Below are positions 22,766 to 31,057 of a stretch of 46,716 bases of DNA, one piece after another (the stretch's first letter is position 1; every line of letters begins with the position of its first letter). The DNA is taken from the NCBI GenBank assembly GCA_900544995.1, contig UQXC01000010.1:1-46716 (forward strand), read 5' to 3'. Made by a program: the position numbers and the translations under genes. Below the pieces are notes generated by a model. That model did no database searches, had not been told where the DNA came from, and was given only the letters and a program-made list of their open reading frames with translations. This stretch comes from an uncultured Collinsella sp. Its GTDB lineage: Bacteria > Actinomycetota > Coriobacteriia > Coriobacteriales > Coriobacteriaceae.

Positions 22766-23704
22766 TTACAACACGGACCTGACCGCGGCTTCGATGCCGT
22801 CGGCGTCCAAACCGTACTTATGCAGCAAATCAACCGCAGGGCCGGACTCACCGTACACATCGCGCACGCCGACGCGACGCATCGGCACTGGATGCTGCTC
22901 CGCGAGCACTGAGGCAACGGCCTCGCCAAGCCCGCCGATAATCGAATGCTCCTCGGCGGTGACCACGCGACCGGTCTTCTTTGCGCTGGCGACCACCAGG
23001 CGCTCGTCGAGCGGTTTAATGGTATGCATATTGATGACCTCGGCGTCGATGCCATCGACAGCGAGCGCCTCGGCAGCCTCAAGCGCCTCGGCGACCATAA
23101 GACCACAAGCGATGATGGTCACATCGGACCCCTCGCGCACGACCACACCACGACCAATCTTGAACTCATAGTCCTCGTGATCGTTGATGACCGGTGTTGC
23201 CAGGCGGCCGAAGCGCATGTAAACCGGGCCCTCAAACTCATAAGCGGCGCGCACACAGGCACGAGCCTCGACGTCGTCGGCGGGAACGACCACCGTCATA
23301 CCCGGAATCGTGCGCATGAGTGCGATATCCTCGCAGCACTGGTGCGTGGCGCCGTCCTCGCCCACCGAAATGCCGGCATGGGTAGCGCCAATCTTGACGT
23401 TGAGGTGCGGGTAGCCAATGGAATTGCGGACTTGTTCGTACGCGCGGCCGGCGGCGAACATGGCAAAGGTGCTCGCAAAGGCGACGTGGCCCGTGGTCGC
23501 GATGCCGGCGGCAAGACCCATCAGGTTGCTCTCGGCGATGCCGGCGTCGTAGAAGCGCTCAGGGTGCGCGGCCTTAAACTTACCGGTCTGCGTGGCAGCG
23601 GCCAGGTCGGCATCGAGAACCACAAAGTCATCGCGCTCATTGCCCAGCTCGACGAGTGCCTCGCCATAGCTAACGCGCGTGGCGACTTTTTTGACGTCTG
23701 CCAT
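22766..23704 (-). CDS. Transketolase, C-terminal subunit
   Basis: The 312-aa protein holds the pyrimidine-binding and C-terminal domains of a split transketolase. The catalytic glutamate lies in AESNLMGLAAG. FASTFAMFAAGRAYEQVR and GATHAGISVGEDG are typical. It transfers two-carbon ketol units between pentose, tetrose and hexose phosphates, working as a complex with the N-terminal subunit. Its ATG overlaps the upstream stop (TAATG), so translation is coupled. Confidence 0.94.
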   Translation of the reverse strand: MADVKKVATRVSYGEALVELGNERDDFVVLDADLAAATQTGKFKAAHPERFYDAGIAESNLMGLAAGIATTGHVAFASTFAMFAAGRAYEQVRNSIGYPHLNVKIGATHAGISVGEDGATHQCCEDIALMRTIPGMTVVVPADDVEARACVRAAYEFEGPVYMRFGRLATPVINDHEDYEFKIGRGVVVREGSDVTIIACGLMVAEALEAAEALAVDGIDAEVINMHTIKPLDERLVVASAKKTGRVVTAEEHSIIGGLGEAVASVLAEQHPVPMRRVGVRDVYGESGPAVDLLHKYGLDADGIEAAVRSVL

Positions 23705-24534
23705 TAGAGCTCCTTCCCTGCTGCTGCGAGCTCGGCCATGGCCCGCTCAAACTGTTCATCGTTGGGCGCCTTGCCATGCCAGCCAACCTGGTTCTCCATA
23801 AAGGAGACGCCTTTGCCCTTCACCGTCTCGGCGATGATGGCGACGGGCGCGCCGGTCACCTCGCGAGCCTCGGCGAAAGCCGCCTCAATCTGCGCCATGT
23901 CGTTGCCATCGGCTAGCTCGATCACATGCCACTTAAAGGCGCGGAACTTGTCAGCGAGCGGCATGGCCGAGTTGACTTCATCGATCGTGCCGTCAATCTG
24001 CAAGCCGTTGTGGTCGACGACGGCAACAAGATTGTCGAGCGCATGGTTGCCGGCAAACATGGCCGCCTCCCACACCTGGCCTTCCTCGCACTCACCGTCG
24101 CCCAGCAACGTGTAGACACGGTAGGCGTCGTCCCAGTGCTTAGCGGCAAGCGCCATTCCAACCGCGGCGGAGATACCCTGGCCGAGCGATCCGGTGGACA
24201 TATCGATGCCCGGGGTGTCGTTCATGTTGGGATGGCCCTGCAGGCGACTGCCAATATGGCGGAGCGTCTCGAGCTCTTCGCCGGGAAAATAGCCGCGATT
24301 TGCCAACACCGAATACAGGCCCGGCGCCGCGTGACCCTTGGAGAGCACAAAGCGGTCGCGATCGGCCTTGTAAGGATCGGCAGGATCGATATTCATTTCC
24401 TCAAAGTACAGATAGGTCATGATGTCGGCAGCACCGAGCGATCCACCCGGATGTCCCGACTTGGCCGCGTGAACCGCAGTCACGACGCCCTTCCTGACCT
24501 CATTGGCGACCTTCGCCAGCTCCTGGTTGGTCAT
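23704..24534 (-). CDS. Transketolase, N-terminal subunit
   Basis: The 276-aa protein holds the thiamine diphosphate-binding domain, with SGHPGGSLGAADIM, SKGHAAPGLY and the TPP/metal motif GDGECEEGQ ending in DHNGLQIDG. ATG 24534 follows GAGAGGA by 7 bases, and a longer upstream frame is not family-like. It overlaps the C-terminal subunit by one base. Split transketolases are common in PTS-linked and archaeal-type gene clusters. Here it follows talC, which gives the operon both two- and three-carbon transfer enzymes. Confidence 0.94.
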   Translation of the reverse strand: MTNQELAKVANEVRKGVVTAVHAAKSGHPGGSLGAADIMTYLYFEEMNIDPADPYKADRDRFVLSKGHAAPGLYSVLANRGYFPGEELETLRHIGSRLQGHPNMNDTPGIDMSTGSLGQGISAAVGMALAAKHWDDAYRVYTLLGDGECEEGQVWEAAMFAGNHALDNLVAVVDHNGLQIDGTIDEVNSAMPLADKFRAFKWHVIELADGNDMAQIEAAFAEAREVTGAPVAIIAETVKGKGVSFMENQVGWHGKAPNDEQFERAMAELAAAGKEL

Positions 24535-24557
24535 ACGAATTCCTCTCTTGAGAACAA

Positions 24558-24586
24558 CCCCGGCACCGGACGACGCGATGCCGGGG
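24558..24586 (-). other. Intercistronic hairpin between talC and transketolase
   Basis: A perfect 8-bp stem CCCCGGCA (24558-24565) pairs with 24579-24586 around a 13-base loop. On the minus strand it is followed by TTGTTCTC. It could be an attenuating terminator or an mRNA processing/stability element. Confidence 0.5.
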
Positions 24587-24597
24587 CAATCCACTCG

Positions 24598-25281
24598 TTA
24601 AGCCTGAGCGACGACCTTCTGCCAGTCAGCCTCGAACGAGGCGAGGCCCTGGTCGGTCAGCGGATGATGCAGGCATTTCTTAAGAGCGGCCATGGGGACG
24701 GTCGCGATATCGGCACCGAGCAGCGCCGCCTGGGTCACGTGATTGGGCGTGCGGACAGATGCGGTGATGATCTCGACGGTGTCGTCGACGTTCTTGCCAG
24801 TCCAGTCATAGTTCTTGATGCAGGTCACAACGTTGTCGAGCTGCGAGATACCGTCCTCGGCGATGTCGTCGAAGCGTCCCACAAACGGGCTGATGTAGCG
24901 GGCACCGGCGTTGGCGGCCATAAGGGCTTGCGTCGGCGAGAAGACAAGCGTCATGTTGACGCGCACGCCTGCATCGGCCAGCGCGCGGCAGGCGGCGAGG
25001 CCGGCCTCGCACACGGGGAGCTTGACCACAATGTTGGGGGCGAGGGCGGCAAGGCGCTTGCCCTCCTCGATCATGCCCTCGGCAGTGGTCGCGGTGGACT
25101 CGGCGGACACGGGCAGGCCCTCGCAGAGCTCGGCAATCTTGAGCATATGGGGCTCAAAGTCGGCCAGCTTGCCGCCGGTCTTGGCGTACAGGGACGGGTT
25201 GGTGGTGACGCCGGCAAGGCAACCCCAGCTCTTGGCCTCGGCGATCTCGTCAAGGTTGGCGGTATCGATAAAGAACTTCAT
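24598..25281 (-). CDS. TalC-type transaldolase / fructose-6-phosphate aldolase
   Basis: The 227-aa protein belongs to the small class I aldolase family (TalC/FSA). MKFFIDTANLDEI, GVTTNPSL and the Schiff-base lysine K87 in NIVVKLPV are all present, as is RYISPFVGRFDD. Members act as transaldolase or as fructose 6-phosphate aldolase. The sequence alone does not separate the two. ATG 25281 follows AAGGAG by 8 bases. It sits between kbaZ and the split transketolase. Confidence 0.92.
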   Translation of the reverse strand: MKFFIDTANLDEIAEAKSWGCLAGVTTNPSLYAKTGGKLADFEPHMLKIAELCEGLPVSAESTATTAEGMIEEGKRLAALAPNIVVKLPVCEAGLAACRALADAGVRVNMTLVFSPTQALMAANAGARYISPFVGRFDDIAEDGISQLDNVVTCIKNYDWTGKNVDDTVEIITASVRTPNHVTQAALLGADIATVPMAALKKCLHHPLTDQGLASFEADWQKVVAQA

Positions 25282-25358
25282 GTTGCAAACTCCTTCAAAT
25301 GAATTGCTAGTAATCCTAAGGACAGCGGCCCAATCGTCGGTCAATCTAACGTCAGCGA

Positions 25359-25457
25359 GCGGGCAGCTGCCGTGGCAAGGTGGTGCGAAAGAGGAGCGAA
25401 GCGTACTTTGGTACGCGAGCGACGGCTTGAGCGCCAGATTGCCCGGCAGATGCCCGC
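25359..25457. repeat. Core-plus-variable-arm hairpin, copy 1 (kbaZ-talC gap)
   Basis: The outer arms at 25359-25383 and 25434-25457 pair with three mismatches and one bulge. The core at 25387-25435 starts GAAAGAGGAGCG, includes the hairpin GCGTAC-TTTG-GTACGC and continues AGCGACGGCTTGAGCG. A copy with the same core but different arms lies at 34887-34993. Both are intercistronic in leftward operons. Confidence 0.75.
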
Positions 25458-25472
25458 GCAGCGTCGACCGGT

Positions 25473-25494
25473 CCGGCGTTTGTCAAAACGCCGG
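25473..25494. other. Short GC hairpin after the kbaZ stop
   Basis: A perfect 9-bp stem CCGGCGTTT (25473-25481) pairs with 25486-25494 around GTCA. It starts 7 bases past the kbaZ stop on the minus strand. No T-run follows, so it is probably an mRNA 3'-end or processing structure rather than a full terminator. Confidence 0.5.
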
Positions 25495-25500
25495 AACTAC

Positions 25501-26775
25501 CTAGTCCTCGAGGGCCTTCTCGATGCGGCTCGTGACGCCCTTGAGGTTAAGACCGACGACGTACTGCTTGATCGGGCGCTTGATGTGCTCGATCACAAAG
25601 CGCTTGCCGTCGATGTCCTGGGCAGCGAGGTTGCGATAGAGCTTCTCGACCTGCTCCTTGACCTCGGGATCGTTGAACGCGTAGTGGCCGGAGACATCCA
25701 GAATCTTCAGGCTGAGCTCGTCGTCGGCCAGAATGTCGTCAACCTGCAGGTTGACATCGTCGCCGGTCATCCACTTGCGCCAACGCTCGGTCTTGATAGC
25801 CTTGACCAGCAGCGTGTGATACAGGTCGGAGGGATCATCGCACAGGCCGTTGTCGACCAGAATCTGCTCGGTAGCGCAGAGCTTGAGGTAAGCGCGGGTC
25901 TCCTCGGTGCCGTACTGAGGGGCGACATTGGAGGCCGTCACGTGAGCCGGGATGTGCTCGAGCAGCGTCGCGTCATCCAGATAGTCGGCGTTGTGCTCCT
26001 TCAGGCCCACGCCGTAGCGCTTAGCCATGTCGGCGAGCTCGCGGGCATTCTTGAAGTTGTAATGACCGACCTGCTCGGTCCAACGGGTGAGCGTACCGGT
26101 CTGGCCGACGATAAAGGTGGGCATGGGGCAGCCGCGCTTCTCGAGCTCGGGCTGCAGCTGAGAAATGAACTCCTCGTACTTATCGGTAGAGGTCAAGCCG
26201 CCATTGGTCTCCTCGGTACCGACCTCATAGGCAACCTCGGGCAGGTTATGCTCGCGACGGTACTGCTCAAGGTAGTCGATAAGATCGATCGTGCGGCGAA
26301 GCACCACGTCGAGCGGAATAACCTTGCCGATCTGATAGGGGTCCTTGGTGGGGTCGACCATCAGCAGATCAAAGCCTGCCTCCATGTCGGCGACGAAGGA
26401 CTTGCGGGCGAGCTCCATGGCCTCGTCCTCGGGCAGGTGGGCGTTACGCTCCTCGTCGCGCTGCCACGGACCGCCGTGATCGCGGCACAGGTAGTACGGA
26501 CCGGTGTAACCCACCTCGTCGGCGACCTTCTTGATGTCGGCGGCAAAGCGCGTCTGGTCCCAACCGTTGACGTAGCCGGCGCCCATCTCGTCCATATCGA
26601 CCTGGTTGCGGCTGGCGATAAACATGGGCGGGAAATCCTCGTCCTTGGCAAGCTCGAACACGGCCTGAATCAGGTTGGGGCTCATGGGGCCAATGCCGAC
26701 CATGGTTGCGTGATCGCCGCTATCCTGCAGCTTGAGCATGCCCTGAACGGCCTGACGGATGGTGAGGTTGGACAT
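25501..26775 (-). CDS. GatZ/KbaZ-family protein (tagatose-bisphosphate aldolase subunit or ketose-phosphate epimerase)
   Basis: The 424-aa protein has full-length similarity to the GatZ/KbaZ family (COG4573). GSGDHATMVGIG-like and CRDHGGPWQRDEE segments are visible, as are YEVGTEETNGGLT and FIVGQTGT. Family members were named non-catalytic subunits of class II tagatose-bisphosphate aldolase, but some are now known to be ketose 6-phosphate 4-epimerases (work on Agrobacterium galactitol catabolism). No KbaY/GatY catalytic partner is present in the window, which favours an independent epimerase here. ATG 26775 follows AAGGAG. It is second in the operon after EIIBC. Confidence 0.85.
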   Translation of the reverse strand: MSNLTIRQAVQGMLKLQDSGDHATMVGIGPMSPNLIQAVFELAKDEDFPPMFIASRNQVDMDEMGAGYVNGWDQTRFAADIKKVADEVGYTGPYYLCRDHGGPWQRDEERNAHLPEDEAMELARKSFVADMEAGFDLLMVDPTKDPYQIGKVIPLDVVLRRTIDLIDYLEQYRREHNLPEVAYEVGTEETNGGLTSTDKYEEFISQLQPELEKRGCPMPTFIVGQTGTLTRWTEQVGHYNFKNARELADMAKRYGVGLKEHNADYLDDATLLEHIPAHVTASNVAPQYGTEETRAYLKLCATEQILVDNGLCDDPSDLYHTLLVKAIKTERWRKWMTGDDVNLQVDDILADDELSLKILDVSGHYAFNDPEVKEQVEKLYRNLAAQDIDGKRFVIEHIKRPIKQYVVGLNLKGVTSRIEKALED

Positions 26776-26816
26776 TTTGTTCTCCTTCTCCAGAGGATTT
26801 TTGACAAAAGTTCCCT

Positions 26817-26901
26817 GGGACCCAGATGTGGGCCCTATCAGTACGGATGGATTTTGTTGTGTAGGGGCGGCTGTGCGGAGTCAAATCCATCCCTCCGCAC
26901 A
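26817..26901 (-). promoter_or_regulatory. Candidate H-type pseudoknot and hairpin between EIIBC and kbaZ
   Basis: On the leftward mRNA, stem 1 is 9 bp (26901-26893 with 26880-26872) and stem 2 is 10 bp (26892-26883 with 26854-26845). Both are perfect. They interlock and abut without a gap, as in H-type pseudoknots. A third small hairpin (26835-26829 with 26824-26817, one bulge) follows. The 144-nt gap otherwise holds only the kbaZ ribosome binding site. Confidence 0.55.
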
Positions 26902-26919
26902 ACCGGAGTCCTTAAAGGT

Positions 26920-28392
26920 TTACTTGGCCTGCTTGTCGAGCGTGGGCTTCATGGCAATCAGGATTGCAGCGGCGACCACGGCGCCAATCACGATGTCCAG
27001 GCAGAACAGCGCGACGTTGTTGGTGGCAAGGGCGACGATAAAGCCACCGTGCGGGACGTAGCAATCGATGCCCTGGAAGGCGGCAAGCGCCGCACCCACA
27101 GCAGAGCCGATGCAAATGCCGGGAAGGGTGTGACCGAGGTCCTTGACCGCGAAGGGGATAGCGCCCTCGGTAATACCGATGCAGCCCATGAACAGCGCGG
27201 AGATGCCCATCTGACGGTCGGCGTCATCGAACTTGTTCTTGGCGATGAGCGCAGCGAGGCCACAGGCGATCGGGGGAACGGCGACGGCGACGCGGAACAT
27301 ACCATTAGGACCGTAGATGCCGGAGGCCATGATGGCCATGGTGAAGGTCGAGGCGGTCTTGTTGATGGGGCCACCCATATCGAAGGCGGTCATAACGCCA
27401 ATGACCAGACCCAGGACAACTGCGGAACCGCCCTGCAGGCTGCCGAGCACGCCGGTGAGCCAGTCCATCACAAAGCCAAGCGGCGTGGCCAGGATGTAGA
27501 TATAGGCCATGCCCAGGACAAGCGAGGTCAGAATCGGGATGATCAGGATGGGCATGATGGTCTGGATGGTGTTGTTGACCTTCCAGGTCTTCATCCAGCG
27601 GACAAAGTAGCCGCAGATGACCGCCATGATCATGGCGCCCAAGAAGCCGGTCGAAACGCTGTTGCCGTTAGGGGTAACGACTGCGTTGTTGACCAGGTAG
27701 CCCAGGACAAAACCGGGGGCGAGCGCGGGCTTGCCGGCCATCGAGTAGGAGATGTATGCCGCAAGCACCGGGATCATCATGGAGATGCCGGCCATGCCAA
27801 TGGTGTTAAGACTCACCATCAGCGGGTTTGTAACCTCCATGCCGTTGGCGCCGGCGGTACCGGATGCCAGCGAGAAGGCGAGGAACACGCCGCCGATAAC
27901 GACGATGGGGATAAAATAGGAAACGCCGGTATTGAATGCATTGAGCAGCGTCTTACCAGGATCGGCAAAGATGGACTGCTTGGACGCCGGTGTCGGGGCC
28001 TGCGGGGCAGCGGAGACGGCCTTCTTCTCTGCCTTGGCCTCGGCCTTGGGCGCGTCAACGGCGCCACCCGTCGCCTTGATGATCTCAACGGCCTGGTCGA
28101 TGATCTTTACCGGATCGGCGATTACATCCGAGGTGCCGACCTTCAGGAACTTGCCCTCGGCCATCTTCTGCTCAAAACGATCCTCGTTCTCGACACCCAC
28201 GTCGACGGACTCGAGCACCAGGTCGGCGGAATCCACGTCTTCCTGCGTCAGCTCGTTCTCGATACCCAGGCCACCCTGAGCCTCGACTTTGCACTCGATG
28301 CCACGAGCGGCGCATTCATCCTGAATCGCCTTCTGGGCCATATACGTGTGGGCGATACCCACGGTACAGGCGGCAACGCCTACGATCTTCAT
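26920..28392 (-). CDS. PTS fructose-family EIIBC permease
   Basis: The protein is 490 aa. Residues 1-105 form an EIIB domain with the phosphocysteine C9 in VAACTVGIAHTYMA; fructose EIIB normally reads ACPTGIAHT. An Ala/Lys-rich linker spans about 110-150. The EIIC membrane domain (about 155-490) has AYISYSMAGKPALAPGF and DMGGPINKTA. No EIIA domain is attached; EIIA is the last gene of the operon. ATG 28392 follows AGAGGGAAG. It imports a sugar and phosphorylates it. The substrate is unknown and need not be fructose. Confidence 0.94.
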   Translation of the reverse strand: MKIVGVAACTVGIAHTYMAQKAIQDECAARGIECKVEAQGGLGIENELTQEDVDSADLVLESVDVGVENEDRFEQKMAEGKFLKVGTSDVIADPVKIIDQAVEIIKATGGAVDAPKAEAKAEKKAVSAAPQAPTPASKQSIFADPGKTLLNAFNTGVSYFIPIVVIGGVFLAFSLASGTAGANGMEVTNPLMVSLNTIGMAGISMMIPVLAAYISYSMAGKPALAPGFVLGYLVNNAVVTPNGNSVSTGFLGAMIMAVICGYFVRWMKTWKVNNTIQTIMPILIIPILTSLVLGMAYIYILATPLGFVMDWLTGVLGSLQGGSAVVLGLVIGVMTAFDMGGPINKTASTFTMAIMASGIYGPNGMFRVAVAVPPIACGLAALIAKNKFDDADRQMGISALFMGCIGITEGAIPFAVKDLGHTLPGICIGSAVGAALAAFQGIDCYVPHGGFIVALATNNVALFCLDIVIGAVVAAAILIAMKPTLDKQAK

Positions 28393-28807
28393 TGCTTCCC
28401 TCTTTTCATAGAGTTGCGTGCGCAAGACACCGTTTGCGGAGGCCTCCGGAGCATCCCCTGCCGTTTGGACTTGCTGTCTTTTCGACAAGACCAATATAGG
28501 TGCTCGTTTTTCTTAATGCCAGCTTATTTCGGTAAACGCGCAGGTCAGAGCGTTGGTTATGCGATTTAGTTATGCGTTTAACCAAAAATGAATCCTGCGA
28601 TTTTACCCTCGATTTCAAAAGTCAAGAAGTATTTGATTTTCTCGGTAGACGGCAGATGCGCATGCCGGTCACAAATTTCAACCCCACCCGTATACCGCAT
28701 TTGTTGCATACTCATATGAAAGGAAAAGGTCGCTCACCGAAGCGCATCCCACACCAAGACTCAAAGTCATCATGTTGGAAAATGCTCATCTGTCGGAAGG
28801 AGTCGCT
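28393..28807. promoter_or_regulatory. Divergent control region, PTS operon and LacI regulator
   Basis: 415 bases without a gene. GTTATGCG occurs twice 13 bp apart (28555-28562 and 28568-28575), within GGTTA...TAACC symmetry at 28554-28582. GGTAAACGC lies nearby at about 28530-28538. On the minus strand TATATT near 28491-28496 and TTGACT/TAAAAT near 28605-28635 (poor spacing) are promoter candidates. The repeats are plausible sites for the divergent LacI protein. GGAAGGAG at 28795-28802 is the ribosome binding site that fixes GTG 28808. Confidence 0.45.
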
Positions 28808-29818
28808 GTGGCAAAACAGCGCGTTACGATCGCAGACGTCGCTCGAGAGGCGGGAACCTCGACGGCAAGCGTCTCGTATTACCTCAACGACAAACGAGAA
28901 AAGCTTAGCGAGAAGACGCAGGCAAAGATTGCGCGCGTCATCAAGGAGCTGGGATACGTCCCCAACGCCCAGGCGCAAACACTCACCGGCAAACAGACCC
29001 ACGTCATCGCCATTATCATTTTGGATAACACCAACAAGTGGGCGGGCCTCGTCCTCAACGGCATGGAGCAGGTCATGCTCCCCGCGGGCTACCAGACGGT
29101 CGTTTGCACGAGCAACTTTAACCCCGAAACCGAGCTCATGTATGTCGACAAAATGCTCTCGCTGGGCGTCGATGGCTTTATCATCCAGCCCACGGCAAAT
29201 TTCAAGGCCGTCCATGACCGCATCAAGCGCGCCGGTAAGCCCGTCGTCTTTTTCGATGCGGCCATCTATAGCCCAGGTACCAGCTGGATCAAAACCAACC
29301 TTTACGACGGTGTGTACAACGCCACGCAGGCACTCCTCGACGCCGGTTACGAAGATTTCTTTTCCATTGCCGCCAACATGACCGAAATGCGCACCCGCAT
29401 GGAGCGTTTTCAGGGGTATGCCGAGGCGCTGGCAGCGAACGGACAGCTCTACAAAGCGATTCCCATCGACCACAACAAGCCGTCGGTCGGTGAGCTTACC
29501 GAGTACTTTAAATACAAGTTCAACCCCGCCAAGCGAACCCTTATCTTCGTGCAAAATCAGTGGGCACTTCCCCGTGTCTACAAGGCTCTCCAGCCCATGG
29601 CCCATCTACTTCCGCAGCAAATCGGTCTTTTGGGACTCAACTGCGAAGACTGGACCAACCTCACCACGCCGACCGTCTCCACGATCATCGAGCCCGTCGA
29701 CCAGGAAGGCAGAGAGGCGGCCGAGATGCTCCTCGCGCTACTCGATGGCAGCAGCGCGCCCGGTGAGCAGCGCATTCTCGAGTGCAAACTCAATTGGCTC
29801 GGTTCCACCTCGATCTAG
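28808..29818 (+). CDS. LacI-family regulator of the PTS/transketolase operon
   Basis: The protein is 336 aa. The helix-turn-helix TIADVAREAGTSTASVSYYL is followed by hinge KELGYVPNAQAQTLTGK and a sugar-binding domain with ILDNTNKWAGLVLNGM. Translation begins at GTG 28808, 5 bases after GGAAGGAG. An in-frame ATG at 28772 has no such site. Divergence from EIIBC makes this the likely operon-specific repressor responding to the imported sugar or its phosphate (inference). Confidence 0.92.
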   Translation: MAKQRVTIADVAREAGTSTASVSYYLNDKREKLSEKTQAKIARVIKELGYVPNAQAQTLTGKQTHVIAIIILDNTNKWAGLVLNGMEQVMLPAGYQTVVCTSNFNPETELMYVDKMLSLGVDGFIIQPTANFKAVHDRIKRAGKPVVFFDAAIYSPGTSWIKTNLYDGVYNATQALLDAGYEDFFSIAANMTEMRTRMERFQGYAEALAANGQLYKAIPIDHNKPSVGELTEYFKYKFNPAKRTLIFVQNQWALPRVYKALQPMAHLLPQQIGLLGLNCEDWTNLTTPTVSTIIEPVDQEGREAAEMLLALLDGSSAPGEQRILECKLNWLGSTSI

Positions 29819-29947
29819 CCATACGTCAAATATGAGGCAAATGAACCAGCAGCATTTGTCCCAAATCTTGAGTATTTGTTCGGCGGAACGGCCCCTGCCG
29901 GCTCCTGCTAGACTGGTAGATTCCCAACCGTCCATCCAGGAGCCTCA

Positions 29948-30928
29948 ATGTCGCGCAAGTCCACCTACAAGCAAGTACTTTCCATCGGCACCGCCGTGGT
30001 GCTGGGGTTTGCGCTGTTTACGGGATCGCTCGACGGGGCGCCCAGACTGCTCTCGCCGCAAAGTGATGAGCAGGCGGCAGCCCTGGCCGAGAAGCAAGAC
30101 GAGAGTCCCAACCGCACCGACGACGAGGCAGACCTGGTTGCCCGACTCGAATCGGGAACAGCGAGCTCCTCGGACTCTCAAAATAGCCAAGACTCTGGCG
30201 ATGGCTCCGATTCTGCCGCACCTGACACCGGTGACGACGCTTCCGCGGACAGCGCCGCCCCCATCGACGAGGTCGAAAACCCCGATCTCGACCGCGCCCG
30301 CGGCGTATACCTCAGCAGCATTCCCGACTACGCCGGCAACCCCTATGTTGCCCTGCGCGCCGACAGTACGCACCCGCTCGGCACGCCATCATTCACACTC
30401 GATGAATACGAGCGCGCTACAGAAGAGGGTTGCTTTAAGAAGTTCTCCAAACTCGATAGCCTGGGCCGCACCCGCAAAGCGCTCGCCTGTGTAGGCCCCG
30501 AATCGCTCGGTCAAGGCGAGCGCGGCGATATCTCGCGTATCCATCCCGCCGGATGGCACCAGCAGCGCTACGACTTTATTCCGGGCCAGAGCCTCTACAA
30601 CCGCTGCCATCTCATCGCCTGGTCGCTCTGCGGCGAAAACGCCAACCGCAAGAATCTCCTCACCGGCACGCGCTATCTCAACGAGACGGGCATGCTGCCG
30701 TTTGAAGAGCAGATTCTCAACTATATTCGCGATACGGGCAACCATGTGCTCTATCGCGTCACGCCCATGTACAACGAAGAAGAACTTGTCTGCCGTGGCG
30801 TGCGCCTTGAGGCGCAATCGGTCGAGGACCACGGCAAGGCCCTCTGCTTCCACGTATATTGCTACAACCTGCAGCCGCATGTGCAGATCGACTACACCAC
30901 CGGCCGCAACCAGGCCTCGGGAGACTAG
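29948..30928 (+). CDS. Secreted or membrane-anchored DNA/RNA non-specific endonuclease
   Basis: The protein is 326 aa. An N-terminal hydrophobic segment (about 9-28) acts as signal or anchor. A long disordered Ser/Asp/Glu/Ala-rich region spans about 35-115. The nuclease domain (about 115-320) has the His-containing motif YNRCHLIAWSL (H221) and the metal-binding asparagine region NRKNLLTGTRYLNE. This matches the EndA/NucA-like beta-beta-alpha-metal family used in DNA uptake or nucleic-acid scavenging. ATG 29948 follows AGGAG. A weak promoter (TAGACT at 29909-29914) may drive it. It is monocistronic. Confidence 0.9.
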   Translation: MSRKSTYKQVLSIGTAVVLGFALFTGSLDGAPRLLSPQSDEQAAALAEKQDESPNRTDDEADLVARLESGTASSSDSQNSQDSGDGSDSAAPDTGDDASADSAAPIDEVENPDLDRARGVYLSSIPDYAGNPYVALRADSTHPLGTPSFTLDEYERATEEGCFKKFSKLDSLGRTRKALACVGPESLGQGERGDISRIHPAGWHQQRYDFIPGQSLYNRCHLIAWSLCGENANRKNLLTGTRYLNETGMLPFEEQILNYIRDTGNHVLYRVTPMYNEEELVCRGVRLEAQSVEDHGKALCFHVYCYNLQPHVQIDYTTGRNQASGD

Positions 30929-30985
30929 GGCCGATCAAGCTGCCCCAAAACCTAACATGATCCGTTTTCCTCCGTCCCCCAGGGA

Positions 30986-31023
30986 TCAAAAAGGGCCGCT
31001 CTGGATTGCCCAGAGCGGCCCTT
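30986..31023 (-). terminator. Terminator between nuclease and EF-G2 genes
   Basis: A perfect 14-bp stem (30991-31004 with 31010-31023) has a 5-base loop. On the minus strand it is followed by TTTTTGATC. It mainly serves the leftward EF-G2 gene and may also act for the nuclease. Confidence 0.88.
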
Positions 31024-31057
31024 GCATCAGCATGTATGTTGCAGGCAAAGCCCCACG

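Noticed and set aside
25372..28569. A very long rightward open frame (about 1065 codons) opposite kbaZ and EIIBC
   Set aside because: It lies antisense to two clearly recognised genes with good ribosome binding sites. Its translation is low-complexity His/Asp/Gly/Leu-rich and matches no family. Long antisense frames are expected in GC-rich DNA.
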